Below the pieces are notes generated by a model. The model was given only the letters and a program-made list of their open reading frames with translations. It searched no databases and had not been told where the DNA came from. The translations under genes were made by a program, and so were the position numbers. A stretch of DNA of 47,975 bases, taken from positions 1-47,975 of the forward strand of contig JAFAZV010000082.1 in NCBI GenBank assembly GCA_019239445.1. Direction: 5' to 3'. Below are positions 40,880 through 47,975 of this stretch, in pieces (position 1 is the first letter of the stretch; each line of letters opens with the position of its first letter). The DNA is from Solirubrobacterales bacterium (GTDB lineage: Bacteria > Actinomycetota > Thermoleophilia > Solirubrobacterales > Solirubrobacteraceae).

Positions 40880-40949
40880 GCCGGCGTTCGACGACCGTGC
40901 GCGCTCGTGGTGGCGCCGGCGCTCGACGACCGTGGGCGCGCGCCGTGGC
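40880..40949. repeat. Tandem 35-base repeat upstream of a signal-peptide gene
   Basis: Two adjoining 35-base units (40880-40914 and 40915-40949) share about 30 of 35 bases, including GCCGGCG(T/C)TCGACGACCGTG. They lie in the divergent gap between the secreted-protein gene and the hypothetical gene at 41001, where they could act as an operator. Confidence 0.7.
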
Positions 40950-41000
40950 ACTCGCGTGCAACGTGCGCCGCTGCTGCCCGCCCAACTAGCATCGACGCAG

Positions 41001-41633
41001 ATGGCGGACTGGGTGACGATCTCCTCCCTCGCCACCGCTGGTGGAACGCTCGTGCTGGCGGTGGCGACATTCAGCTCGGTGAGGTCGGCTAACCGTTCGG
41101 CGCGCGTGGCGGAGCGCTCGTTGCTGGCTGGACTGCGGCCCCTCTTGATTCCGTCGCGCGAGGACGATCCCGTCGAGCGCGTGGGCTTCGGCGACGGGGA
41201 GATACTGACCGTGCCGGGCCACGGCGGCGCAATTCGCTACGCGCAGGGCAACGTCTACGTCGCCATCGCGGTTCGCAACGGCGGAAACGGACTGGCCGTG
41301 ATCCATGGCTGGCGTGCCCAGACGGTGCCGGGTTCAAGTAACGAACGCCCCGACTTGGGCGATTTCCGCCGGCAGCAGCGTGACCTGTACATCCCGGCCG
41401 GAGACTCGGGCTTCTGGCAAGGAGCGATTCGCGACCGGGGGGACCGCGACTACGACGCGTTGCGCGTGGCGGCCGGCAAGGGCGAGCGCATCTTCGTGGA
41501 CCTCCTCTACGGCGACCACGAAGGTGGCCAGCGCACGATCACGCGCTTCAGCGTCTCGCCCTGGCCAGATGTGGAAGGCGAACGCGCCGAAGTCCTGCGG
41601 TACTGGAACGTCGACCGCGAGGATCCGCGCTGA
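41001..41633 (+). CDS. Hypothetical protein with one N-terminal membrane helix
   Basis: A 210-residue protein from ATG 41001. The N-terminus (DWVTISSLATAGGTLVLAVATFSSV) is a likely signal anchor, followed by a basic SANRSARVAERSLLAGLRP stretch. The soluble part is beta-rich (VYVAIAVRNGGNGLAVIHGW, then WPDVEGERAEVLRYW). This layout resembles a class of small actinobacterial membrane-anchored proteins of unknown function. No catalytic motif is seen. Coding is supported by biased third positions; the ribosome site is weak. Confidence 0.7.
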   Translation: MADWVTISSLATAGGTLVLAVATFSSVRSANRSARVAERSLLAGLRPLLIPSREDDPVERVGFGDGEILTVPGHGGAIRYAQGNVYVAIAVRNGGNGLAVIHGWRAQTVPGSSNERPDLGDFRRQQRDLYIPAGDSGFWQGAIRDRGDRDYDALRVAAGKGERIFVDLLYGDHEGGQRTITRFSVSPWPDVEGERAEVLRYWNVDREDPR

Positions 41634-41685
41634 TCGTTCACGCTGTTGCACCGTCGGCCCCGGTCGGGCGGGTAACCTCAGGGCG

Positions 41686-42144
41686 GTGTCGTATACGACC
41701 GCGCAGGCGCGAGAGCGCATCCTTCGTGAGTTGGGACTGGCTGCAAGCCAGATCGGGCTAGCGCTCGACTACCTGAGTGAGGCGTACGAGCAGGTGGACG
41801 CGAACCTCGCCGACCAGCTCGAAGAGACGCTGTTCGCTCCAGTGCAGGCCGCCTACGCCCGCGCCCGGCGAACCGCCACCGAGTTCGTTTCGCGCCACGC
41901 GCTGGCCGAGCGGGACGGGAGCCTGCCCGCTGCACCCTCGCGCCCGCATGGCCCGGCGGCGCTGATCGAAGCCGCCAGTCACGCGGTCGAACGGGCCGAT
42001 CAATGGATCGGTGAGCTGCAGGATTCCATGCTCCCGGTCGAGGTCGGCGACGAGGCGCTGCGAGCCGGCCTCGCCGACACACGCTCGCTGCTGAGCGCTT
42101 TGCCGACGCGTGCGCGCGAGCTTGTGCGAATCCTCGGGCGCTGA
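41686..42144 (+). CDS. Hypothetical helical protein
   Basis: A 152-residue protein started at GTG 41686. It is all-helical by composition, with long stretches such as ILRELGLAASQIGLALDYL and ADQWIGELQDSMLPVEVGDEAL, and an Arg-rich end (PTRARELVRILGR). No membrane segment or known motif. It may be a small cytoplasmic helical-bundle protein. The upstream 127 codons of the track ORF are another frame of the preceding gene and are excluded. Confidence 0.65.
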   Translation: MSYTTAQARERILRELGLAASQIGLALDYLSEAYEQVDANLADQLEETLFAPVQAAYARARRTATEFVSRHALAERDGSLPAAPSRPHGPAALIEAASHAVERADQWIGELQDSMLPVEVGDEALRAGLADTRSLLSALPTRARELVRILGR

Positions 42145-42201
42145 ATCCGTCGCTGTCGCTCGAGGCCCGCTTCGCCCCAAGCCGCTCGCGCGCTCGCGCG
42201 G

Positions 42202-43086
42202 TCAGGCTCTCAAGACGCTGAGCGCCGCGACGCCCAGGATCACGGTGCAGACGCCGGCCAGCTGGATCCGGGTGAGACGTTCGCCGAACAACCAATACGC
42301 CCCGATCGCGGCCAGCGAAGCGAACTGGGAGGACACGACGGCGGTGATCGCGATCCCGTGCCTGGAGCCCAGGATGAAGGAAAAGAAGCCCACAACCTCG
42401 CCCACCGCTGCCGCCAGCACGAGCGGGACGGCGCGTCTGGGCAGCCGGAGCTTGCCCGCGAGGCCGAGTGGCAGCGCGAGCGCGACCGTCCCCACGAGAC
42501 GCGCGGCCAGGACCACCCACGCGGACGGCACCTCGGCGCCGGCGCGGGCAGTCGCGTAGAGGCTGGCCCCGAACGACAATGCGGCGATCAGCGCCAGGGC
42601 CGCCGCGCGTGTGTGGCGTAGGCGGCCGGCGACGTCGCGTGTGCGGCCGGCAGCGTCGCTCGCGAGGTCAGCCTCGGCGGTCGGCAGCGAAGACAGGACG
42701 ACCCCGAGGACGATTACGGCGAGTGTCACGCCGACCGCCGGTTGGAGCGTCTCACCCGCCAGCAGCGCAATCACCGCCGCAATAGCGCCCTCGGTCGAGG
42801 TCAGCGGCACGACCAGGGAAACCTGGCCGATGCGCAGCGCAGCGTAGGTGAGGATCAGGCCGGCGACATTGCCTGCGCCGGCGAGGGCGAGCCATCCAGC
42901 CGCGGAGCCGGTCACGCGCGACGGGACGCCGTGGACGAGCGCGATCGGCGCAGTCAGCACCAGGCCGATTGCCATCACCCACGCAACCACGCAGACGGGT
43001 TCCATCATCCGGCTCGAGCGCGACGAGCAGAGCATCGATATGGCCCAGGCTGTGGCGGCGCCGAGGCCGCCGAGCACCGCGATCAC
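42202..43086 (-). CDS. EamA-family drug/metabolite transporter (second copy)
   Basis: A 294-residue membrane protein with ten hydrophobic helices in two EamA halves. Notable pieces are GLGAATAWAISMLCSSRSSR in helix 1, VSLVVPLTSTEGAIAAVIALL in the first half and EVVGFFSFILGSRHGIAI in the second. The first helix lacks the WGSSF-type motif seen in the other EamA gene at 20583, so the two are only distant relatives. GTG is the start. The exported substrate is unknown. Confidence 0.82.
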   Translation of the reverse strand: MIAVLGGLGAATAWAISMLCSSRSSRMMEPVCVVAWVMAIGLVLTAPIALVHGVPSRVTGSAAGWLALAGAGNVAGLILTYAALRIGQVSLVVPLTSTEGAIAAVIALLAGETLQPAVGVTLAVIVLGVVLSSLPTAEADLASDAAGRTRDVAGRLRHTRAAALALIAALSFGASLYATARAGAEVPSAWVVLAARLVGTVALALPLGLAGKLRLPRRAVPLVLAAAVGEVVGFFSFILGSRHGIAITAVVSSQFASLAAIGAYWLFGERLTRIQLAGVCTVILGVAALSVLRA

Positions 43087-43198
43087 GACGACGCCGCCGG
43101 GAGCTTGCGGCGCGGACGGCGCCTGGCTTCGCGCCGGGTTGGGCTCATGCCGGCTTTCCGATTCGCGGCACTAGACTGCTCCGTGTGGAGAGGGACCC

Positions 43199-44725
43199 TT
43201 GCGCCAGCTGACCAGCCTCGACGCGCAGTTCCTTGCCCTCGAGAGCTCCCGTCAGGCGGGCCACGTCGGCGCCGTCGCCGTGCTGGACCCAAGCACGCGT
43301 CCCAATGGACGGCTCGAGCTGGCCGATATCCACAACATGATCGCCGAGCGGCTGCCCCTGCTGCCGCCGTTCCGCTGGCGCCTCAAGCAGGTTCCGCTCG
43401 GGCTCGACTACCCGTACTGGATCGACGATCCCGACTTCGATCTCGAGTATCACGTGCGCGAACTGGCGCTAGCGCCGCCGCCGACGGACGAGAAGCTGGC
43501 CGAGCAGGTGGCGCGGATCTTCTCGCGCCCGCTCGATCGCACTCGTCCCCTGTGGGAGGTCTACGTCATCCATGGCCTGGCCGACGGGCACGTGGCCGTG
43601 ATGACCAAGATCCATCACGCCGTGATCGACGGGATGTCGGGAGCGGAGATCATGGGCGTGCTGCTCGATCTCTCGCCCGAAGGTTGGGAGCTCCCGCCCG
43701 AGCCACCGGAGACGATGGGCCTTCCGGAGCGCGATCCCGGTGAGGCCGAGATGCTCGTGCGCGGGGTGCTCGGGGCGCCGCGCTACGGCCTGCGCGTGGC
43801 TCGCGCGCTGCCCTCGACGCTGCCGAACATCGAGGATGTCGCCGTGTTCGCGCAGCTGCCGGGAGTGAAGACGCTCGGGCGCACGTCGGCCCGGCTGGCG
43901 CGGCTGCTGCGCGGCGGTGAGCCGCGCGTGCTCGAGCACACCGATCTCACGCCTCCGCGCACGTCGTTCAACGGCCGTGTGTCCCCGCACCGGCGCTTCG
44001 CCTTCGGAGCGCTCGGGCTGAGCGAGGTCAAGGCGGTCAAGAATGCGCACGGCTGCACGGTCAACGACGTCGTCTTGTCGGTCTGCGCCGGCGCGCTCAG
44101 GCGCTGGCTGATCGAACACGACGATCTGCCCGACGCACCGCTCGTCGCGCAGGTACCCGTGTCGGTGCGGAGCGAGGAACAGGCCGGCACCTATGGCAAT
44201 CGAATCGGCATGTTGAGCGTGCCGCTGTTCACGAACGTGGATGATCCAGTCGAGCGCCTGCGGCGCACGCACGAGGCGATGCTGCTGGTCAAGGAGCGCC
44301 ACAAGGCAATGCCGGCCGACCTGCTCCAGGACGCAACCCAGTTCATCCCGCCGGCGGTGTTCGCGCGGGCCTCGCGGATCACGTTCTCGCTCGCCGCCGC
44401 GCGCAAGCCGATCTGGAACCTCGTCGTCTCCAACGTTCCTGGGCCGCAGCTCCCGCTCTACATGGCGGGCGCCCGGCTGGTGGCGAACTACCCGGTATCG
44501 GTGATCACCGACGGCATGGGGCTCAACATCACGGTCATGAGCTACGAGGGCCACCTCGATTTCGGGATCGTGGCCGACCGTGAACAGATGCGCGATGTGT
44601 GGAAGCTGATCGGCTGGCTCGGCGAGAGCCTGGAGGAGCTGTTGCCGGTCGACGAGGTTCCCGCGGCTCCGGCGGAGGCCCGCGCCGCCGCCGCACACGA
44701 CACCGAGGACGCGGCCGCTACCTGA
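43199..44725 (+). CDS. WS/DGAT wax ester synthase / acyl-CoA:diacylglycerol acyltransferase
   Basis: A 508-residue enzyme started at TTG 43199 with GGAGAGGG upstream. It shows the family opening LTSLDAQFLALES, the catalytic motif KIHHAVIDGMSGAEI (HHxxxDG) at about residue 140, and the conserved VNDVVLSVCAGALRRWL and PIWNLVVSNVPGPQLPLYMAGA segments. It makes triacylglycerol or wax esters from acyl-CoA at the inner membrane surface. Its stop overlaps the stop of the convergent cupredoxin gene by eight bases. Relevant to the OBAP-like gene at 19410 and the patatin/acyltransferase pair at 29-31 kb. Confidence 0.95.
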   Translation: MRQLTSLDAQFLALESSRQAGHVGAVAVLDPSTRPNGRLELADIHNMIAERLPLLPPFRWRLKQVPLGLDYPYWIDDPDFDLEYHVRELALAPPPTDEKLAEQVARIFSRPLDRTRPLWEVYVIHGLADGHVAVMTKIHHAVIDGMSGAEIMGVLLDLSPEGWELPPEPPETMGLPERDPGEAEMLVRGVLGAPRYGLRVARALPSTLPNIEDVAVFAQLPGVKTLGRTSARLARLLRGGEPRVLEHTDLTPPRTSFNGRVSPHRRFAFGALGLSEVKAVKNAHGCTVNDVVLSVCAGALRRWLIEHDDLPDAPLVAQVPVSVRSEEQAGTYGNRIGMLSVPLFTNVDDPVERLRRTHEAMLLVKERHKAMPADLLQDATQFIPPAVFARASRITFSLAAARKPIWNLVVSNVPGPQLPLYMAGARLVANYPVSVITDGMGLNITVMSYEGHLDFGIVADREQMRDVWKLIGWLGESLEELLPVDEVPAAPAEARAAAAHDTEDAAAT

Positions 44726-46295
44726 TCACCCGGAACACGCCTCGCATGAAGGGGTGGATCCGGCAGAAGTAGGTGTAGGTGCCCGGCTTCAGGCTCGTCG
44801 GCGTGCTCCAGCTCAGTTTGCCCACGGCGGGCGTGTCGGGCCCGAGCTGACCGGAGTCGTAGTTCCCGGCGCCGTTGGCGAGCGGATACGAGATGCCGGT
44901 GTCCAGGCCGCACGGGTACTGGCACGCCGTGACGCTGTGGAAGATCGAGTGGATGTAGTCGAGGAACGTCGCTGGTGCCGGCTGCCCCGGCAGCGGGAAC
45001 CCCAACTTGCCGTCTGCGAGCGAATCGTCGTTGACGAACGTCAGGGATTGGCCGCGCCGGATCGTCGGCGTGCAGCGATCGCTGCCGGTCGAGGCGAAGT
45101 CGCCGGGGGTGTAGCGGAACCCCCCGATCACGACCTTGTGGGTGAAGCAGGTGCGGAACTTGCTCAGCTTCACGTTCAGCTGCTGGGAGCCACCATGGTG
45201 GTTGTTCTCGGCCAGGTGACCGTGGGTGACGTGGTCCTTCTGGTCGAGGCGATGGCTGAATGGATCCGTGCCGCTCTGATCGTCCCACGCCTCCCAAGCG
45301 ACCATGATCCCCATCGACTCATACCAGGAGGCGCGCTTGGTCTCGTACGTGGCGCTGATTCGCAGCGTGTCGCCGGCATTCAGATGGGGGCGCCAGTCCG
45401 GCGCCGTTGCGCCCATCGCCATGTCCCACGAGATCGGCCCGCGGGGATCGAAGTAGTGCGCAAAGGAGCGGAACAGGCGGACCGAGTTGGCAACGGGTCC
45501 GCGGATCGCGCCGCCACGCGGCGTGGCACCGGGACGGATCAGGTCGAGCTCGTCGTAGAGCCCGCCGGGATGCACGTGCCCTGCGGTCCCCACCAACGTG
45601 CCGGGGTGGTCGACCGTGAACTGGTTCAGCGGCGGGCCGCCGTGGTAGGGGTTCTTCGCCATGTCCGGGTAGGTGAACTTGCCGTTCTGGCCGCTGTAGC
45701 GGTGGACGTCGAAGACCGGGTAGATGTGGTGCGATTGGACGTCCATCCAGATCGGGTGGACGGGCTTGATCCTCGCGGCGTCGGGGGAAGAGGCGGGGAC
45801 GAAGTCGATGTCATAGGTGATGTAGACCCGCGCCGGCTGCGATGTCAGGTCGTGGATCATGTAGTTGAGGACCCAGAAGTCGTTCTTGCCGATCGGATAG
45901 CCGTAGCCGCGCGGCATCTCGTAGACCGTCTTCTCCTCGCCGGCCGCCATGAACGGGTAGAAGCTCCGCGTGTAGCCGTTGCCCTCGCCGGCGCCGGCCT
46001 GCCCGTTGCTCAGCCACACGCCGTGGTGGAGGTGGACCACGTCGACCCGGGGGATCGAGCCGCAGCACTTGCCGTTCGGCAGTGCGTAGTGGAGGTTCGG
46101 CGCCATCCGGACCATGAACCCGTCCTGATGCGGCTTGGGCACCTGGTTGGTGTCGAGCAGGATCAGGTTCGCGCCTGGCGTGATGTTGTACGGGCCGGCG
46201 TGGAAGTGCAGATGCTGGACGCTGCCGGCGGCACTCGCGAGCGACGGGATCGCCAGGGCGATTAGGACCACGGCACCGACGACGACTCGTTTCAA
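44718..46295 (-). CDS. Large secreted copper-binding protein with a C-terminal plastocyanin-like domain
   Basis: A 525-residue protein started at TTG 46295, which sits four to eight bases after a GGAGG site; the longer frame in the track is rejected. The signal peptide is VVVGAVVLIALAIPSLASAA. A large His-rich middle region has VDVVHLHHGVWLSNGQ and AGHVHPGGLYDELDLI. The C-terminal 110 residues are plastocyanin-like: IFHSVTACQYPC supplies the first His and TYFCRIHPFMRGVFRV the Cys, His and Met of a type 1 copper site. Compared with small plastocyanins there is an insertion of about 30 residues before the first His. Electron carrier or copper scavenger outside the cell. Confidence 0.8.
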   Translation of the reverse strand: MKRVVVGAVVLIALAIPSLASAAGSVQHLHFHAGPYNITPGANLILLDTNQVPKPHQDGFMVRMAPNLHYALPNGKCCGSIPRVDVVHLHHGVWLSNGQAGAGEGNGYTRSFYPFMAAGEEKTVYEMPRGYGYPIGKNDFWVLNYMIHDLTSQPARVYITYDIDFVPASSPDAARIKPVHPIWMDVQSHHIYPVFDVHRYSGQNGKFTYPDMAKNPYHGGPPLNQFTVDHPGTLVGTAGHVHPGGLYDELDLIRPGATPRGGAIRGPVANSVRLFRSFAHYFDPRGPISWDMAMGATAPDWRPHLNAGDTLRISATYETKRASWYESMGIMVAWEAWDDQSGTDPFSHRLDQKDHVTHGHLAENNHHGGSQQLNVKLSKFRTCFTHKVVIGGFRYTPGDFASTGSDRCTPTIRRGQSLTFVNDDSLADGKLGFPLPGQPAPATFLDYIHSIFHSVTACQYPCGLDTGISYPLANGAGNYDSGQLGPDTPAVGKLSWSTPTSLKPGTYTYFCRIHPFMRGVFRVIR

Positions 46296-46396
46296 CTGTT
46301 CCTCCAGCAGCGTAGGAAGCGCCTCCGGCGGGGATTGAAGCACGTTTGCCCGCGGCCCGGCGGAGGTGAGCGAGGATGAGGTTTGCGTAGGTCTTC

Positions 46397-46430
46397 GGAT
46401 CTCGCTGTGCGTATACCGCGAGTGAGATCC
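46397..46430 (-). terminator. Inverted repeat between the zinc-ribbon and cupredoxin genes
   Basis: GGATCTCGCT at 46397-46406 and AGTGAGATCC at 46421-46430 pair at nine of ten positions around a 14-base loop. It lies 45-78 bases beyond the zinc-ribbon stop and about 100 bases before the cupredoxin start, so it may terminate the first gene or regulate the second. Confidence 0.4.
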
Positions 46431-46474
46431 AAACACCCCTCGGGGGAAGCGTGGCCTCCCGGCTCTTCGAGCGG

Positions 46475-46723
46475 TTACCAGGCCTGGGTGTCGCCGCAGA
46501 GCGGGCAGCCGACCGAGGTCGAGACCGGCGCCTCGAACACGAAGCCGCAGCCGCAGGTGTAGAGCGCCTGGTCCTGCGGCGAGCCGAGCTCGCGCCGGCG
46601 GCCGTGGGGATGCTTCGCGGCCGGCGCCTGGGCCGGAGCGGTGGACCCCGGCAGCGCGCGCCCTGGGTGCTGCCGCGGCCGGCGGCCGGTCCGCATCTCC
46701 GCTGGTTTCGTTTTGAGCCTCAC
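46475..46723 (-). CDS. Small zinc-ribbon protein
   Basis: An 82-residue protein from GTG 46723, with AGAGGT upstream. The first 50 residues are basic and proline-rich, likely disordered. The C-terminal 28 residues form a zinc ribbon: YTCGCGFVFEAPV and SVGCPLCGDTQAW, giving CxC and CxxC pairs that resemble rubredoxin-like or rubrerythrin-tail ribbons. A role in metal or nucleic-acid binding is possible. Confidence 0.7.
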   Translation of the reverse strand: MRLKTKPAEMRTGRRPRQHPGRALPGSTAPAQAPAAKHPHGRRRELGSPQDQALYTCGCGFVFEAPVSTSVGCPLCGDTQAW

Positions 46724-46892
46724 GTCGCTTACCTCTAACGCCCGTTCTAGGGAGTGGTTTCGCGCGCGCGGCGCTCACTCCTGGCTCCTAACCTGACGCT
46801 AATCCCCGGCGCTTCCTTCCGCACCGATGAGCCCGCGCTCAGCGGGGAGCTGCGCGGAACGGCGGTGAGCCTGTGGGAAAATCGGAAAAGAC

Positions 46893-47297
46893 ATGGACCC
46901 AAGTCGCAAGCGTGTGATCCGCCTCGTCGTCGCCCTGACGGCGGCGCTTCTGCTGGCCTCGGCGCTCGTGTGGACGAGTTTCAGCGCCGGGCGGGACGAG
47001 GTCACGGCGTCACAGCTGCTGGCGCGGGCGCACCCAGGCCAGTCCTACATCCTCGCCGGAACCGTGCTCGACGGCTCGGTGCGCCATCAAGGCGAGGCCC
47101 TGCTGTTCCGGGTCCGCGACCCCAAGCTCAAGGTCTCCGTCCCGGTGCGCTACACAGGTGTGGTGCCAGATCCGTTTCGCGCCGGGCGCGGGGTCCTGGT
47201 GACCGTCCATCAACAGGCGAGCGGCTTAATCGGTGAGCAGGACTCGCTGACGACGAAGTGCCCGTCGAAGTATCAAGCCGCGAGCTCGTCCTACTAG
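46893..47297 (+). CDS. ccmE: Cytochrome c maturation heme chaperone CcmE, Cys-type
   Basis: A 134-residue protein. Residues about 8-28 are the single membrane helix, followed outside the membrane by an OB-fold core: SYILAGTVLDGSV, LLFRVRDPKLKVSVPVRYTGVVPDPF (split here) and GRGVLVTVHQQ. The usual heme-attaching His motif (H-x3-Y) is replaced by CPSKY at about 123-127, the C-x3-Y variant reported in some archaea and sulfate reducers. It hands heme to CcmF for attachment to apocytochrome c. The ccmF start follows the stop with no gap. Confidence 0.88.
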   Translation: MDPSRKRVIRLVVALTAALLLASALVWTSFSAGRDEVTASQLLARAHPGQSYILAGTVLDGSVRHQGEALLFRVRDPKLKVSVPVRYTGVVPDPFRAGRGVLVTVHQQASGLIGEQDSLTTKCPSKYQAASSSY

Positions 47298-47975
47298 ATG
47301 GCGCTGGTCGGTAGAGCACTGCTGATCCTGGGGCTGCTGGTGGCCTTGTACGGGATCGGCGCGTCGCTGTACGGCGCGCGGGCGCGCCGGCCGGAATGGG
47401 TCGACTCGGGACGACGGGCCGTGTACGCGCTGGCGGGCGTGACGGTGCTCGCCTTCGCGATCCTGGAGGCGGCGTTCCTGCGCTCTGACTTCTCGTTCAA
47501 CTTGGTCGCCGGCCACTCGTCGACGACTACGCCGGCGTTCTACAAGGCCACCGCCGCCTGGTCCTCCCAGGAGGGGAGCCTGCTCCTGTGGGTGTTCCTC
47601 CTCTCGCTGTGGTCGAGCTTGATCCTGTTCCTGACTCGAAATCGCGTACGCGAGATCGCGCCCTACGCCACCGCGGTGCTGCTCGGCTTCGGCGCGTTCT
47701 TCACCGCCCTGATGGTGTTCCTCGCCAACCCGTTCGCGACCAGCGCCAATCCGCCGGTCCAGGGTGCCGGCCTGGATCCGCTGCTACTTCACCCGAGCAT
47801 GATGTTCCACCCCCCGATGCTCTACTCGGGCTACACGCTGCTGACGGTGCCATTCGCGTTCGCGCTCGGCGCGCTCGTGAGTGGACGGCTCGGCTCGGAA
47901 TGGATCTCCGTCACCCGGCGCTTCGCGCTCGCGGCGTGGCTGTTCCTGGGGATCGGGATCCTGCTCGGCGCGCGC
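47298..47975 (+). CDS. ccmF: Cytochrome c heme lyase subunit CcmF, N-terminal part (runs off the window)
   Basis: 226 codons are open to the end of the window, starting at ATG directly after the ccmE stop. The first helices are ALLILGLLVALYGIGASLYG and LAGVTVLAFAILEAAFL, and the conserved periplasmic features are WSSQEGSLLLWVF and LLLHPSMMFHPPMLYSGY. These are CcmF hallmarks. With CcmE it makes the core of System I c-type cytochrome maturation. The ORF track does not list it because no stop is present. Confidence 0.92.
   Translation, partial: MALVGRALLILGLLVALYGIGASLYGARARRPEWVDSGRRAVYALAGVTVLAFAILEAAFLRSDFSFNLVAGHSSTTTPAFYKATAAWSSQEGSLLLWVFLLSLWSSLILFLTRNRVREIAPYATAVLLGFGAFFTALMVFLANPFATSANPPVQGAGLDPLLLHPSMMFHPPMLYSGYTLLTVPFAFALGALVSGRLGSEWISVTRRFALAAWLFLGIGILLGAR

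Noticed and set aside
43469-44698. 409-residue ORF antisense to WS/DGAT
   Set aside because: The plus strand carries clear WS/DGAT motifs over the whole length; the antisense frame is rich in His, Arg and Gln as expected of a shadow.
44754-46265. 503-residue plus-strand ORF
   Set aside because: It is antisense to the cupredoxin gene with signal peptide and copper motifs, and has no recognisable domain of its own.
1-47975. tRNA, rRNA, riboswitch or intact insertion sequence
   Set aside because: None was recognised by eye on either strand; a covariance-model and IS search would be needed to exclude short ones.

Overview
This window looks like chromosomal DNA from a high-GC actinobacterium. 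The class Thermoleophilia (Solirubrobacterales/Gaiellales type) is my best guess, by inference only. Reasons are strongly GC-biased third codon positions, frequent GTG and TTG starts behind purine-rich ribosome sites, many ATGA stop/start overlaps, DivIVA-like coiled-coil proteins, a CtpI-like giant P-type ATPase, a WS/DGAT acyltransferase, and no outer-membrane genes. I saw no rRNA, tRNA, CRISPR array, phage gene or intact insertion sequence.

Layout. 1-2733: start of an inositol-3-phosphate-synthase-like gene with a readable promoter, a cupin, an isochorismatase-type hydrolase, a small membrane protein and a methyltransferase. 2734-9547: a stress block with two double-domain universal stress proteins, a PfkB-type kinase, a scar made of two broken genes (a second PfkB and a CpsB/PHP phosphatase start), a CBS protein, small membrane and coiled-coil proteins, and a flavin oxidoreductase. 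A GTGGTC/GACCAC hexamer is clustered upstream of both stress genes. 9552-12914: a cation/proton antiporter, an aldehyde dehydrogenase and a DivIVA-like protein. 13034-16369: a glyoxalase-fold protein, then a tightly coupled amidohydrolase / DUF59 / zinc alcohol dehydrogenase set that resembles the accessory genes of propane-monooxygenase operons, but with no monooxygenase. 16561-22578: small genes, a nitroreductase, a large imperfect inverted repeat, a methyltransferase that appears internally shortened, a DUF1264 (oil-body-associated-protein-like) gene with a cupin, an EamA transporter and a second zinc alcohol dehydrogenase.

22842-31614: a carbohydrate and lipid block. A GH15 glucoamylase/trehalase is followed after one base by a glucose-6-phosphate-dehydrogenase homologue that lacks two lysines of the classical active site. 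Facing it is a same-strand run of patatin lipase, acyltransferase, IlvD/EDD dehydratase and hydroxyacid dehydrogenase. 31912-37424: a three-gene cassette of a small protein, a 1620-residue tandem P-type ATPase whose first half has lost the catalytic motifs, and a second small membrane protein. 37437-43086: a thiol-dioxygenase-like cupin, a lipoprotein resembling an inactive M23 domain, a second DivIVA-like protein, a proline-rich stretch with repeats, a secreted protein, two hypothetical proteins and another EamA transporter. 43199-47975: WS/DGAT, a large secreted cupredoxin, a zinc-ribbon protein, and the start of a System I cytochrome c maturation operon (ccmE, ccmF) whose CcmE carries a Cys-x3-Tyr motif.

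Together these genes suggest an aerobic soil or sediment heterotroph geared for stress survival, storage lipid and glucan use, alcohol/ketone oxidation and copper- and heme-based electron transfer. The most distinctive items are the tandem pseudo/active P-type ATPase cassette, the altered Zwf-like enzyme next to GH15 and a sugar-acid-type dehydratase, the Cys-type CcmE, the stress block with its shared upstream hexamer, and the two-gene scar at 5.3-5.8 kb.
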